DNA of 64,000 nt from Hyphomicrobiales bacterium (GTDB lineage: Bacteria; Pseudomonadota; Alphaproteobacteria; Rhizobiales; JAJFHB01). Under the pieces are notes generated by a model. The model saw only the letters and a program-made list of their open reading frames with translations. It was not told where the DNA came from and did not search any database. The DNA is taken from NCBI GenBank assembly GCA_021775755.1, contig JAJFHE010000033.1, positions 248,001 through 312,000 on the forward strand, written 5' to 3'. How positions within the stretch are numbered: position 1 is the stretch's first letter; each line of letters starts with the position of its first letter. Shown one piece after another: positions 52,447 to 61,609 of this stretch. The translations under genes were made by a program, and so were the position numbers.

Positions 52447-53313
52447 ATGAGCGCCATCGACAAATATTTCGTAACCGTCAATGGCCGCCGGATGGCCTAT
52501 GTGGAACAAGGGTCCGGCGATCCGATCGTCTTCCTGCACGGCAACCCGGCCTCGTCCTATCTGTGGCGCAACGTGATCCCGCATGTCGCCGGTCTTGGAC
52601 GCTGCATCGCTCCCGACCTCATCGGCATGGGCGATTCCGACAAGCTCCCCGAGGGGGGACCCGGAAGTTACCGCTTCGTCGAGCACCGGGATTATCTTGA
52701 CGGACTGCTCGATCAGGTCGTGCCGGATGGTCCTGTGGTGCTGGTCGTTCACGACTGGGGGTCCGCGCTCGGCTTCGACTGGGCCAACCGCCACCGCGAT
52801 CGAGTGCGCGGCATCTGTTACATGGAAGGCATCGTGCGCCCGATGGAGTGGGACGAGTTCAGCCAGTCCGCACGGCCGGTCTTCGAGGGCTTCCGCTCAC
52901 CCGCCGGTGAAGACATGATTCTTGAGAAGAACATGTTCGTGGAACGCGTGCTGCCGGGGTCGATCCTGCGCAAGCTGAGCGAAGAAGAGATGGCGGAATA
53001 CCGCCGCCCGTTCGCGAACGCCGGCGAAGACCGCCGCCCGACACTCACATGGCCGCGCCAGATCCCGCTTGGCGGCGAGCCGGCGGACGTTGTGGCGATC
53101 GTTGAAGACTATGGCCGCTGGCTCTCGGAAAGCGACGTGCCGAAACTCTTCGTCAACGCGGACCCGGCCGCCATTTTGATCGGCGGGCAGCGCGAATTCT
53201 GCCGCTCCTGGCCGAACCAGACGGAGATCACCGTTAAAGGCGTCCATTTTGTTCAGGAAGACAGTGCCGATGAAATCGGCTCGGCCCTGCGGGACTGGAT
53301 CCCCGGGCTTTAG
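52447..53313 (+). CDS. Haloalkane dehalogenase, HLD-II subfamily
   Basis: It hydrolyses haloalkanes to alcohols and halide. 288 residues from ATG 52447, with GGGAG six bases upstream. The nucleophile is Asp103 in [11 protein letters not shown], the halide-binding pair is Asn33 ([12 protein letters not shown]) and Trp104, the catalytic acid is Glu127 ([11 protein letters not shown]) and the base is His267 (GVHFVQED). Glu after strand 6 and Asn in the HGNP loop place it in HLD-II, with DhaA, LinB and DmbA. Longer upstream starts lack ribosome sites. It pairs biologically with the haloacid dehalogenase at 32.2 kb. Confidence 0.93.
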   Translation: MSAIDKYFVTVNGRRMAYVEQGSGDPIVFLHGNPASSYLWRNVIPHVAGLGRCIAPDLIGMGDSDKLPEGGPGSYRFVEHRDYLDGLLDQVVPDGPVVLVVHDWGSALGFDWANRHRDRVRGICYMEGIVRPMEWDEFSQSARPVFEGFRSPAGEDMILEKNMFVERVLPGSILRKLSEEEMAEYRRPFANAGEDRRPTLTWPRQIPLGGEPADVVAIVEDYGRWLSESDVPKLFVNADPAAILIGGQREFCRSWPNQTEITVKGVHFVQEDSADEIGSALRDWIPGL

Positions 53314-53319
53314 AAAATT

Positions 53320-53355
53320 AAACGCGCCGGCGGTGTGGATGCCACCGGCGCGTTT
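53320..53355. terminator. Bidirectional terminator between dehalogenase and barrel genes
   Basis: AAACGCGCCGG (53320-53330) pairs with CCGGCGCGTTT (53345-53355), an 11-bp stem. On the minus strand it is followed by AATTTTC, and on the plus strand by cgctga. It separates convergent genes at 53313 and 53383. Confidence 0.8.
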
Positions 53356-53382
53356 CGCTGATTGCTCAAGCGTCTGAGAGCG

Positions 53383-54075
53383 TCAATAGTGCGGGTTGAG
53401 ATACCAAGCGACACCCGCACGGACCAGATGCAAATCGTCCAGAGCCGTGTCGACAACCCCGGCACTGAAGTTGTAGCGCTGCTTATCGAGCTGGGCGTAG
53501 AGATACTCGAGCCTGAAGCTCACATCGTCGAGAAACGCGTGTTCAAGACCCGCACCGACGACGAACCCGTAGTGGGTTTCTGTTTCGGATTCTCCGAATG
53601 CCGGCAGTTTCATCTCGCCTTCCGCAATGGCAAGTCCGCCGGTCGCATAATAGAGCGTCCGGTCCGCCGCGTATCCGATGCGACCGCGCACGGTTGCGAG
53701 CCACCCTATGTCGTATCCCACGCCGTCCAGTGTGTTTCGCGCATTGATCTGGCCGTAGCTGAAGTCGCCCTCGATACCGCCGACAAACGTGCCCATCTGG
53801 AAATTGTAACCGGCCATTGCGCCGAACATGCCGCCACCGCCGTTCAGTTCCGGATCGGGGCCGGGGATCGGCGTATAGTCGGTTTCGAGAAATCCGACCG
53901 TACCGAGGACGCCGATATAAGGCCCGCTCCAGTCATGGAACGTTGGATAGTACTCAGGTGGCGGGGGCGGAGGAGGCGGCATATCGACCGCATTGGCGGT
54001 GGTTGCGGCAAGGCCGGAAGCAGCGGCACTCGCAAGCAAGAGCCATAGAACTTGTGATTTACGCACTGTACTCAT
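53383..54075 (-). CDS. Small outer-membrane beta-barrel porin-like protein
   Basis: 230 residues. Signal peptide (about 1-29, LLLASAAASGLAATTANA), then a proline-rich linker (DMPPPPPPPPEYYP) and a beta-barrel of the OMP_b-brl type: WSGPYIGVLGTVGF, GYNFQMGTFVGGIEGDFSY and a C-terminal strand ending AWYLNPHY. It resembles the Omp25/31-like small proteins of Alphaproteobacteria. ATG at 54075 has only an AGG just upstream. Function is structural or adhesin-like. Confidence 0.82.
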   Translation of the reverse strand: MSTVRKSQVLWLLLASAAASGLAATTANAVDMPPPPPPPPEYYPTFHDWSGPYIGVLGTVGFLETDYTPIPGPDPELNGGGGMFGAMAGYNFQMGTFVGGIEGDFSYGQINARNTLDGVGYDIGWLATVRGRIGYAADRTLYYATGGLAIAEGEMKLPAFGESETETHYGFVVGAGLEHAFLDDVSFRLEYLYAQLDKQRYNFSAGVVDTALDDLHLVRAGVAWYLNPHY

Positions 54076-54273
54076 CCTTCGACAAACTGAAATCTCACTT
54101 AACAAAGCTTGAAGGAAAATCGTGAACAAACGTTGAATCATATCCGTTTGCATATAATTGATTTGAGGCAAGGCCTGCGGCACCTTTCATTGCACTGTTG
54201 TCAACGCCGCACCGGCCATGAAATATGTGCACGCATCGGGCCAGCAACCGAAACGGACTGAGGAAACCGCACC

Positions 54274-54855
54274 ATGGTGGTATTGAACAAAATCTACACA
54301 AAGACCGGCGATGACGGCTCAACCGCGCTCGGAACCGGCGAGCGGTTGCCGAAGTTCCACTTGCGCATTACCGCCTACGGCACCGTCGATGAAACCAATG
54401 CCACCGTCGGCATGGCGCGCCAGCACACCGGAGGCGCGGAGCTTGCCGCCCTCGACGCCATGCTGGAGCGCATCCAGAACGATCTCTTCGATCTCGGCGC
54501 CGACCTTTGCACGCCCGACACCGGCGAGGACCTGGGTTACGAGCCGCTGCGCGTCACCGATGCACAGGTGGCGCGCCTTGAAACGGAGATCGACACATTG
54601 AACGGCGAACTCGCGCCGCTGCGCTCGTTCGTGCTGCCCGGCGGCAGCGCTGCGGCGGCGCACTTACACGTCTGCCGCACCGTGTCGCGCCGCGCCGAGC
54701 GGTTTGCGGTGGAACTCGCGCAAGGCGGCGACCAGGTAAGCGGTCCGGTGCTGCGCTATCTGAACCGGCTCTCCGATTTTTTCTTCGTCGCCAGCCGCCA
54801 CGCCAACAATAACGGCGCCGATGACGTGCTCTGGGTGCCCGGCGCAAACCGATAG
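54274..54855 (+). CDS. Cob(I)alamin adenosyltransferase, PduO type
   Basis: It makes adenosylcobalamin from cob(I)alamin and ATP. 193 residues. NKIYTKTGDDGSTALGTGER and the closing LNRLSDFFFVASRHANN are the PduO-type signatures, with AYGTVDETNA in between. ATG at 54274 has GAGGAA upstream. No B12 riboswitch element is visible before it. Followed by rhomboid, etfBA and hbd genes in the same direction, a conserved alphaproteobacterial order. Confidence 0.94.
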   Translation: MVVLNKIYTKTGDDGSTALGTGERLPKFHLRITAYGTVDETNATVGMARQHTGGAELAALDAMLERIQNDLFDLGADLCTPDTGEDLGYEPLRVTDAQVARLETEIDTLNGELAPLRSFVLPGGSAAAAHLHVCRTVSRRAERFAVELAQGGDQVSGPVLRYLNRLSDFFFVASRHANNNGADDVLWVPGANR

Positions 54856-54903
54856 TATCTGTCTGCGCCCTACAGTATTGTAGCCGGCGCACCGCCCGCG
54901 AGA

Positions 54904-55623
54904 ATGCATGAGGGACTCAAGACCGTGTTCGTGCCGCTTCACGACTCCAATCCTCTGGTCGTTATCCAGTTTCAGATCGTCACGGTCACGCTAATAGTCA
55001 TCAACGTGGCGGTCTTTCTTGCGTTCCATTTTGAAATTTTCAACCAGCGCGAGATCGTCGAAATCCTAACCTACGGCGTCATTCCGGCGGAAATCGTCGA
55101 CGGCGGCAATGTCTACAAGCTGCCGGTCCCGGTCGCCGAGGAGCTCACCCTCGTCTCCTATATGTTCCTGCATGGCGGCTGGATGCATCTCATCGGCAAC
55201 ATGCTGTTTCTGTGGGTGTTCGGCGACAATGTCGAAGATTCCATGGGCCATCTGCGATTCCTGGTGTTTTACCTCCTGTGCGGCGTCGCGGCAGCGCTCG
55301 CCCATATCTACTGGTCGCCGTCGTCTGAAACGCCGCTCGTCGGCGCCAGTGGCGCCATCGCCGGCGTGCTCGGCGCCTACCTGGTCCTGCATCCCAAGGC
55401 CCAGGTCTGGGTATTGCTGTTCATGCGAATCCCGGTGCGCCTGCCGGCCATGTGGGTGTTGGCGGGGTGGATCGGATTTCAGATCTTTTCCGCCTACGCC
55501 ACGGGGTCCGCCGTTGAGGGCGGTGAATCCGTCGCCTGGTGGGCTCATATCGGTGGTTTCATCGCCGGTGTGTTGCTCGTGTTCGTGTTCCGCTCGCGGC
55601 GGTCCGGTGCTGCCCCCGCTTGA
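54904..55623 (+). CDS. Rhomboid intramembrane serine protease
   Basis: 239 residues with six to seven membrane segments. The catalytic Ser149 is in LVGASGAIAGVLGAYL and His215 in AWWAHIGGFIAGVLL. FLHGGWMHLIGNMLFLWVFG is the usual WMH/GN block. It cleaves membrane proteins within the bilayer. It lies 48 bases after the cobalamin adenosyltransferase. Confidence 0.94.
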   Translation: MHEGLKTVFVPLHDSNPLVVIQFQIVTVTLIVINVAVFLAFHFEIFNQREIVEILTYGVIPAEIVDGGNVYKLPVPVAEELTLVSYMFLHGGWMHLIGNMLFLWVFGDNVEDSMGHLRFLVFYLLCGVAAALAHIYWSPSSETPLVGASGAIAGVLGAYLVLHPKAQVWVLLFMRIPVRLPAMWVLAGWIGFQIFSAYATGSAVEGGESVAWWAHIGGFIAGVLLVFVFRSRRSGAAPA

Positions 55624-55706
55624 GACCCAACGTCGCAGCCCAAAGGCGTAAGCCTTGCGCGATTGACTTCGCCAAGGGGGAGAATTAGTGTCCCGCCGCA
55701 CATGCA

Positions 55707-55734
55707 TCAACCACCTTGGTTGAGCAGGGTTTTT
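55707..55734 (+). terminator. Intrinsic terminator after the rhomboid gene
   Basis: TCAACCA (55707-55713) pairs with TGGTTGA (55717-55723) around CCT, followed by GCAGGG and a TTTTT run (55730-55734). It separates the rhomboid gene from etfB. Confidence 0.65.
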
Positions 55735-55858
55735 GGGAATTATTGCGCGCGACCAAGCGTTCTGAACTCAGCGAAACAAACGCAGTCAAGCATTGGCAAC
55801 GGCCGCCGGAAAACTGCCCCGCAAACGCACTCGGGCCCGGCGATAGGAGGCTGATCGG

Positions 55859-56608
55859 ATGAAAGTTATTGTGCCCGTAAAACGCGTTGTTGATTACAAC
55901 GTCAAGATCCGCGTCAAGGCGGATGGCAGCGGCGTTGAATTGAACAACGTCAAGATGTCGATGAACCCGTTCGACGAAATCTCCGTCGAAGAAGCGATCC
56001 GCATGAAGGAAGCCGGCACGGCCACGGAAGTGATCGCGGTTTCGGTTGGACCGCAGCAGGCGCAGGAGACGATCCGCACCGCGCTTGCCATGGGCGCCGA
56101 CCGCGGCATTCTCGTCAAGACCGACGAACTGACCGAACCGCTCGCGGTTGCCAAGATCCTCAAGGGTATTGTCGAGGAAGAAGGCCCGGGCCTGGTCATC
56201 GTCGGCAAGCAGGCGATCGACGACGACTGCAATCAGACCGGTCAGATGCTCGCCGCACTGCTCGGCTGGCCGCAGGGTACTTTCGCCTCCGAAATCACGA
56301 TGAATGGCGATCAGGCCGAAGTCGTGCGCGAGGTCGATGGCGGCCTGCAGACGATCAAGCTGAAGACACCGTTCATTGCAACGACGGACCTGCGCCTCAA
56401 CGAACCGCGATATGCATCGCTGCCGAACATCATGAAGGCGAAGAAAAAGCCGATCGACGAGAAAACGCCGGAAGACTACGGCGTCGACATCTCACCGCGC
56501 CTCACGGTGCTCTCAACGACCGAGCCGCCGAAGCGCGATGCCGGCATCATCGTTGAAAGCGTTGCCGAACTTGTCAGCAAACTCAAAAATGATGCGGGGG
56601 TGTTTTAG
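55859..56608 (+). CDS. etfB: Electron transfer flavoprotein beta subunit
   Basis: 249 residues. It carries AMP and part of the FAD site, passing electrons from acyl-CoA dehydrogenases to ETF-ubiquinone oxidoreductase. [32 protein letters not shown] and [17 protein letters not shown] are typical. ATG at 55859 has AGGAGG eight bases upstream. Its stop abuts the etfA start. Confidence 0.96.
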   Translation: MKVIVPVKRVVDYNVKIRVKADGSGVELNNVKMSMNPFDEISVEEAIRMKEAGTATEVIAVSVGPQQAQETIRTALAMGADRGILVKTDELTEPLAVAKILKGIVEEEGPGLVIVGKQAIDDDCNQTGQMLAALLGWPQGTFASEITMNGDQAEVVREVDGGLQTIKLKTPFIATTDLRLNEPRYASLPNIMKAKKKPIDEKTPEDYGVDISPRLTVLSTTEPPKRDAGIIVESVAELVSKLKNDAGVF

Positions 56609-57550
56609 ATGTCCGTACTTCTCATCGCAGAACACGATAACGCGTCGCTCAAGGACGCGACCCACAAGACGCTTGCCGCGGCCGCGGGCCTTGGCGGCGA
56701 CATTCATGTGCTCGTTGCCGGCAACAACTGCTCGGGCGCTGCCGATGAAGCCGCAAAGCTTGACGGCGTCGCGAAGGTTCTGGTGTGCGACGACGCACAG
56801 TTCGAGCGTCCCATGGCGGAAGCCATGACGGCCCTCATCGTGCCGTTGATGGACGGTTACGACGCGCTCGTGGCACCGTCCACCACCAACGGCAAGAACT
56901 GCCTGCCGCGCATTGCAGCGACCCTTGACGTGGCACAAATTTCCGATGTGACGGCTATTGAAAGCGCCGACACGTTTGAGCGCCCGATCTACGCCGGCAA
57001 CGCCATCCAACGTGTCCAGTCGACGGATGCCAAGAAGGTCATCACTGTACGCACGGCGGGCTTTCAGGGCGTTGGCGAAGGCGGCTCGGCAGCAATTGAA
57101 AACATCGCCGCACCGGCTCCCACGGGCCTTTCTGAATATGTCGGCGAAGATGTGTCGAAGTCCGAACGCCCGGAACTGACCTCGGCCAAGATCATCATTT
57201 CCGGCGGCCGCGGCATGCAGTCGGGCGAGAATTTCGCCATGCTGGAAAAGGTTGCCGACAAACTTGGCGCCGCCGTCGGTGCAAGCCGTGCCGCGGTCGA
57301 TGCGGGCTTCGTGCCGAACGACTATCAGGTCGGTCAGACCGGTAAGGTCGTGGCTCCGGACCTTTATATCGCGGTCGGCATTTCAGGCGCCATTCAGCAC
57401 CTCGCGGGCATGAAGGATTCCAAGGTCATCGTCGCCATCAACAAGGACGAGGAGGCACCGATTTTCCAGGTCGCCGACTATGGCCTTGTGGCTGATCTCT
57501 TCAAAGCGGTGCCGGAATTGGAAGCGGAGCTTGAAAAAGCCGGGCTTTGA
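56609..57550 (+). CDS. etfA: Electron transfer flavoprotein alpha subunit
   Basis: 313 residues. The C-terminal FAD domain has [32 protein letters not shown] and [16 protein letters not shown]. It joins EtfB to form ETF and serves the acyl-CoA dehydrogenase at 21.8 kb among others. It starts immediately after etfB. Confidence 0.96.
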   Translation: MSVLLIAEHDNASLKDATHKTLAAAAGLGGDIHVLVAGNNCSGAADEAAKLDGVAKVLVCDDAQFERPMAEAMTALIVPLMDGYDALVAPSTTNGKNCLPRIAATLDVAQISDVTAIESADTFERPIYAGNAIQRVQSTDAKKVITVRTAGFQGVGEGGSAAIENIAAPAPTGLSEYVGEDVSKSERPELTSAKIIISGGRGMQSGENFAMLEKVADKLGAAVGASRAAVDAGFVPNDYQVGQTGKVVAPDLYIAVGISGAIQHLAGMKDSKVIVAINKDEEAPIFQVADYGLVADLFKAVPELEAELEKAGL

Positions 57551-57568
57551 CCGCAGGATAAAGACCGC

Positions 57569-57604
57569 CCGGAGCGCGGCGCCAGAACGCGTTCCGGCAT
57601 TTTT
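57569..57604 (+). terminator. Intrinsic terminator after etfA
   Basis: CCGGAGCGCG (57569-57578) pairs with CGCGTTCCGG (57588-57597), one G-U wobble, 9-base loop, followed by CA and TTTTT (57600-57604). hbd is 50 bases on and has its own start. Confidence 0.8.
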
Positions 57605-57654
57605 GAATTGACGCACGGAGAACAGCCCGCGCGCCTGGCGCGGGAAACGGAAAT

Positions 57655-58530
57655 ATGAAGATACGCAAAGTTGGCGTTATTGGTGCGGGGCAGATGGGCA
57701 GCGGTATCGCGCATGTGTGCGCAGTGGCGGGCTTTGACGTCTGCCTGAACGATATCTCCCAGGACCGTATCGAAGCCGGGCTTGCCACGATTAACGGCAA
57801 TATGGCGCGCCAGGTCCGCTCCGACCGCCTCTCCGAAGAGGACCGCGACGCGGCGCTTGGCCGGATTATCCCCACCAACTCACTCGAAGGCCTCGCCGAT
57901 TGCGAACTGGTTATCGAATCGGCGGTTGAGGAAGAGGCGGTCAAACGCGAAATCTACGCGAACCTCTGTCCGCTGATCTCCGAAGACGCACTCGTTGCAA
58001 CCAACACATCGTCGATATCGATCACCCGGCTCGCGGCAACGACAGACCGGCCGGAAAAGTTCATGGGGATCCACTTCATGAACCCGGTTCCGGTGATGGA
58101 ACTGGTCGAACTGGTGCGCGGCATCGCCACCGATGACGATACCTTCACCACCGCCAAGGCGTTCGTCGCCGACCTGAACAAGACGGTGGCCGTGTCGGAA
58201 GACTTCCCGGCCTTTATGGTCAACCGCATTTTGTTGCCGATGATCAACGAGGCGGTCTACACGCTCTACGAAGGCGTCGGCAGCGTAGCTGCCATCGATA
58301 CCGCCATGCGGCTCGGCGCAAATCACCCGATGGGCCCGCTTGAACTCGCTGACTTTATCGGTCTCGACACCTGCCTCTACATCATGCAGGTGCTCTACGA
58401 GGGCCTCGCCGATACCAAATACCGCCCGTGCCCGCTGCTCGTGAAATATGTCGAAGCAGGCTGGCTCGGCCGCAAGACGCAGCGCGGCTTCTACGACTAT
58501 CGCGGCGATGAGCCGGTGCCGACGCGCTGA
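57655..58530 (+). CDS. hbdA: 3-hydroxybutyryl-CoA dehydrogenase
   Basis: 291 residues. NAD-binding [20 protein letters not shown] (about 7-26) and the [13 protein letters not shown] block with the catalytic His are standard. It interconverts acetoacetyl-CoA and 3-hydroxybutyryl-CoA, in beta-oxidation or polyhydroxybutyrate metabolism. ATG at 57655 has GGAAAT upstream. Follows etfBA, as in related genomes. Confidence 0.93.
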   Translation: MKIRKVGVIGAGQMGSGIAHVCAVAGFDVCLNDISQDRIEAGLATINGNMARQVRSDRLSEEDRDAALGRIIPTNSLEGLADCELVIESAVEEEAVKREIYANLCPLISEDALVATNTSSISITRLAATTDRPEKFMGIHFMNPVPVMELVELVRGIATDDDTFTTAKAFVADLNKTVAVSEDFPAFMVNRILLPMINEAVYTLYEGVGSVAAIDTAMRLGANHPMGPLELADFIGLDTCLYIMQVLYEGLADTKYRPCPLLVKYVEAGWLGRKTQRGFYDYRGDEPVPTR

Positions 58531-58608
58531 CACGCGTTTCGTTTCCTCGGTGTGCGAACGCACCGCCTTCCTGCCTTGAACACCGCTGATTGGGGAGCAA
58601 GACCCGTC

Positions 58609-60090
58609 ATGCCCATCGGACTTGAACGCGAGATCGTCGACCGCGACGCTTACGACCGGACCCTTGAGCGGTTCCGCGAGACAGACATCCGCCTGCCAAC
58701 AATTTCCCAGCTCGCCGACCCGTCGACACTCGATGCCTCGATTACCGATGGTCTTGAGACCGTCGATCCCGACACCGCCGACCCGCGCAACCTGTTTCGC
58801 GTCCACTGGTACAACTCCGACGACCGTCGCGGGCTTACCGAAACGCCCGCCCATATTGTGCTGCCCAGCGAACTGACGGGTGTCGACGCGAAAATCATTG
58901 TCGCCATCGGCGCCCGCTTTCCGATGATCCGAACGCACAAGGTGCTCGCCGCCTATGGCTGTCTGGTGCCGCGGCTTATCACCGGGCTGTTCGATCCGGT
59001 GCGCCACCGTGCGGTGTGGCCCTCCACCGGCAACTATTGCCGCGGCGGCGTTGCCATATCGCGCATTCTCGGCTGCCGAAGCGTCGCTGTGCTGCCCGAA
59101 GGCATGAGCCGCGAGCGCTTCGAATGGCTGGAAAACTGGGTCATCGATCCCGCCGACATAATGCGCACGCCTGGCACGGAGAGCAACGTCAAGGAAATCT
59201 ACGACGCCTGCCACGAACTGTCGAAGGATCCGGACAACGTAATCCTGAACCAGTTCAACGAGTTCGGAAACTACATCGTGCACCGCGCCGTCACCGGCCC
59301 GGCCATGGAAAGAGTGTTTCAGTCCGTGAAGGCCGGCGGCCCCTTGAAGGCCCGTGCGTTCGTCTCCGCTTCGGGCTCGTCCGGCACACTTGCCGCCGGC
59401 GATTACCTGAAACAGAGCCTCGGCAGCGCCACCGCCGTGGTCGAGGCATTGGAGTGCCCGACCCTGCTCTACAACGGCTACGGCGAGCACAATATCCAGG
59501 GCATCGGCGACAAGCACGTACCGTTCATTCACAATGTCATGAGTTCGGATTTCGTGGTCGGCGTGTCGGACCGCGCATCGGACACGCTCAACCTCGTATT
59601 CAACACCGTCGTCGGCCGCGAGTTTCTCGCCAACCGCAAAGGCTTGACGCAGCAACAGATCGCCGCGCTTGCCGATCTCGGCCTCTCATCGATCGCCAAT
59701 GTCCTCGGCGCCATCAAGATGGCCAAATACATGGGCCTCGGCTCCGACGACGCGGTGCTGACCGTGGCGACGGACGGCGCGGAAATGTACGGCACGGAAT
59801 TGGCCAAGACCTCCGCTGAAGTGTACGGCGACGGCTTCGATGCAGTGTCGGCGGCTGAGGCCTTCGGCCGGTACATGTCAGGCGCAACCACCGACAACAT
59901 GCTGGAAATGAACCAGCGCGACCGCGAGCGCGTGTTCAATCTCGGCTATTACACCTGGGTCGAGCAGCAAGGCGTCTCGGTTGCCGATTTCGACATCCGG
60001 CGCGACCCGGCGTTCTGGGACGGACTGATGGCCATGGTCCCGGTCTGGGATGAGGCGATTGGCCGGTTCAATGCGGAGGCTCGAGCGTAA
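58609..60090 (+). CDS. Fold-type II PLP-dependent enzyme (cysteine synthase/TrpB superfamily)
   Basis: 493 residues. Probable PLP lysine in [12 protein letters not shown] (about residue 110), phosphate-binding [16 protein letters not shown] (about 140), and [19 protein letters not shown] near the middle fit a cysteine-synthase-like fold. Its length and ending differ from threonine synthase, cysteine synthase and TrpB. It may act on an unusual amino acid or as a beta-subunit-like protein; the substrate is unclear. ATG at 58609 is used, GGGGAG twelve bases upstream. Confidence 0.7.
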   Translation: MPIGLEREIVDRDAYDRTLERFRETDIRLPTISQLADPSTLDASITDGLETVDPDTADPRNLFRVHWYNSDDRRGLTETPAHIVLPSELTGVDAKIIVAIGARFPMIRTHKVLAAYGCLVPRLITGLFDPVRHRAVWPSTGNYCRGGVAISRILGCRSVAVLPEGMSRERFEWLENWVIDPADIMRTPGTESNVKEIYDACHELSKDPDNVILNQFNEFGNYIVHRAVTGPAMERVFQSVKAGGPLKARAFVSASGSSGTLAAGDYLKQSLGSATAVVEALECPTLLYNGYGEHNIQGIGDKHVPFIHNVMSSDFVVGVSDRASDTLNLVFNTVVGREFLANRKGLTQQQIAALADLGLSSIANVLGAIKMAKYMGLGSDDAVLTVATDGAEMYGTELAKTSAEVYGDGFDAVSAAEAFGRYMSGATTDNMLEMNQRDRERVFNLGYYTWVEQQGVSVADFDIRRDPAFWDGLMAMVPVWDEAIGRFNAEARA

Positions 60091-60123
60091 GCACGTAATA
60101 CCAAGGACGAACCGGACTTCCTG

Positions 60124-60816
60124 TTACTGACCCATACCCGGATCTTTGTTCCAGGCCCGAAGGAACGACTGAACCATGCCGGCGCGGCCGCGGCGAAGCC
60201 GCGCCTCATCGAGCGCCTGCCTGAGCGCTGTCAGCTTGGACGATAGGGGGCGTCCCGACCGGGTCCGTTCCGTTGTCGGGTCGCGCCGCGCCCTATATTC
60301 TTCGTCCGCCAACTCCTGACTCAAGCGCTGGACGTCTCCGTTGAGAAGATCATATCGTGCATCATAGCGCTTCAAAGTGCGTTTCAGGATTCTTGCCCGC
60401 AACTCCCCGTTCCTCACCGTTGACATCCTGCGCAACAGGGTGCGGATGGTGCGCCGGTCGCGCGCTCCCGCCTCGATCAACGACGCCGACGCGTACTGCG
60501 GAAAGCCCTCGATGAAGACTGTCGTGTCCGCGCGGTTGTTCTTCTCCTCAAGCCGGTGCAGCTCGTTACGGGTCAGCCGCAAGAACTCCGGCACCGTGAC
60601 CCGCAGGATGGTTTTCGGCTCGTGCGCGGAAGGACCTTCGCCACCATCACCACCTTCGCCTTGGGCGTGAGCGACGTTGATGCCCATGAAGTTAACAGGC
60701 CCATGCTGAGGTGCGCTCAAAGAGAGCCCTTGAAAGACCAGTGTTGCGAGCGCCATCACACGGAACAACATCGCCGGCCCCCGGCGCACCGCCGTGCAAC
60801 CGAATACGTGCCTCAT
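60124..60816 (-). CDS. Secreted protein of unknown family, paralogue A
   Basis: 230 residues. A signal peptide at about 16-51 (MLFRVMALATLVFQGLSLSA) ends before AQGEGGDGGEGPSAHEPKTI. An arginine-rich helical region follows (ARDRRTIRTLLRRMSTVRNG) and the protein ends WNKDPGMGQ. Its ATG overlaps the TGA of paralogue B (ATGA at 60813-60816). It shares the GEGGDG opening, NLTRNEL/RLTRNEL helix, RDRRTIR block and PGMG ending with that neighbour. No known domain is recognised. Confidence 0.7.
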   Translation of the reverse strand: MRHVFGCTAVRRGPAMLFRVMALATLVFQGLSLSAPQHGPVNFMGINVAHAQGEGGDGGEGPSAHEPKTILRVTVPEFLRLTRNELHRLEEKNNRADTTVFIEGFPQYASASLIEAGARDRRTIRTLLRRMSTVRNGELRARILKRTLKRYDARYDLLNGDVQRLSQELADEEYRARRDPTTERTRSGRPLSSKLTALRQALDEARLRRGRAGMVQSFLRAWNKDPGMGQ

Positions 60817-61469
60817 GGCCGTCCCATACCGGGATGGATGAACCAGGTCTCCACAAAGCTCAGGACAACTCGTGCCGACAAGGCGCGGCCCTGTTGATCC
60901 AAAAGCGTCGCCTGCAGGGCTTTCAGGCGTGCGGACGGCACCACCGTGCGCGTAACGGAGTTGTCCCGAAGGCGTCCTTCCTCTTGCGAAATCTGCCGCT
61001 TCGTCTCCGCAACATCTCTGTCGAACAGTCTGATCCGGGTCTTCAGCCGCTGAAATTCCTCCTTGAGAATTTTTTGCCGTTCCTTATCCCTTGAAAACCG
61101 CGACAGCCTGCGCAAAATTCTTCTGATGGTACGTCTGTCCCGGATTGCGACATCCAGCAGAGAACTTGTCGCCCACCGCGGGAAGTTCTCAATCTCCACG
61201 ACTGTATCGTCACGCGAGTGAGTTTCTCTCAAGGTGATCAGCTCATTCCGCGTCAGATTCCGGAAAGTCGTCAGGCGGACCTTTCTGACGGTCTTGGGCT
61301 CGGCCCCCGACGGCCCATCGGCGCCATCGCCGCCTTCACCCTGCGCAAATGCCGCGCCGATTTCAAAGCTCACCAGCCTGCCGGGCTCCAATGCGGCACC
61401 GAACTGCCACAGTAAGACGGCCACGCCGACCGACGCGACAAGAGTGAAGCGGGAGAACAGTGCGCTCAT
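60813..61469 (-). CDS. Secreted protein of unknown family, paralogue B
   Basis: 218 residues from ATG 61469 with GGAGG eight bases upstream. A signal peptide (about 1-43) precedes AQGEGGDGADGPSGAEPKTV. NLTRNELITL, AIRDRRTIRRILRRLSRFSR and a Gln/Glu/Arg-rich coiled helix follow, ending FIHPGMGRP. It is the first gene of the pair and probably a product of tandem duplication. The two proteins should be periplasmic and basic. Confidence 0.7.
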   Translation of the reverse strand: MSALFSRFTLVASVGVAVLLWQFGAALEPGRLVSFEIGAAFAQGEGGDGADGPSGAEPKTVRKVRLTTFRNLTRNELITLRETHSRDDTVVEIENFPRWATSSLLDVAIRDRRTIRRILRRLSRFSRDKERQKILKEEFQRLKTRIRLFDRDVAETKRQISQEEGRLRDNSVTRTVVPSARLKALQATLLDQQGRALSARVVLSFVETWFIHPGMGRP

Positions 61470-61609
61470 GGTTTTCACCTCCGATTAAAGAGCCGTTGGA
61501 CTGGGCCGCAGGCCACGGTAGCTTCGAACAGGATTGCCTGCGGGCGCGTACCCGTCATCCGTCATTTGAAGGATGGCGGGGATAATTCTCAATTTTTGGC
61601 AAGTTCCGC

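Noticed and set aside
54076-54273. B12 riboswitch upstream of the cobalamin adenosyltransferase
   Set aside because: I found no B12-box-like sequence or conserved core in the leader.
57880-59655. 591-codon minus-strand frame over hbdA and the PLP gene
   Set aside because: It is antisense to two intact enzyme genes and shows no protein family pattern.
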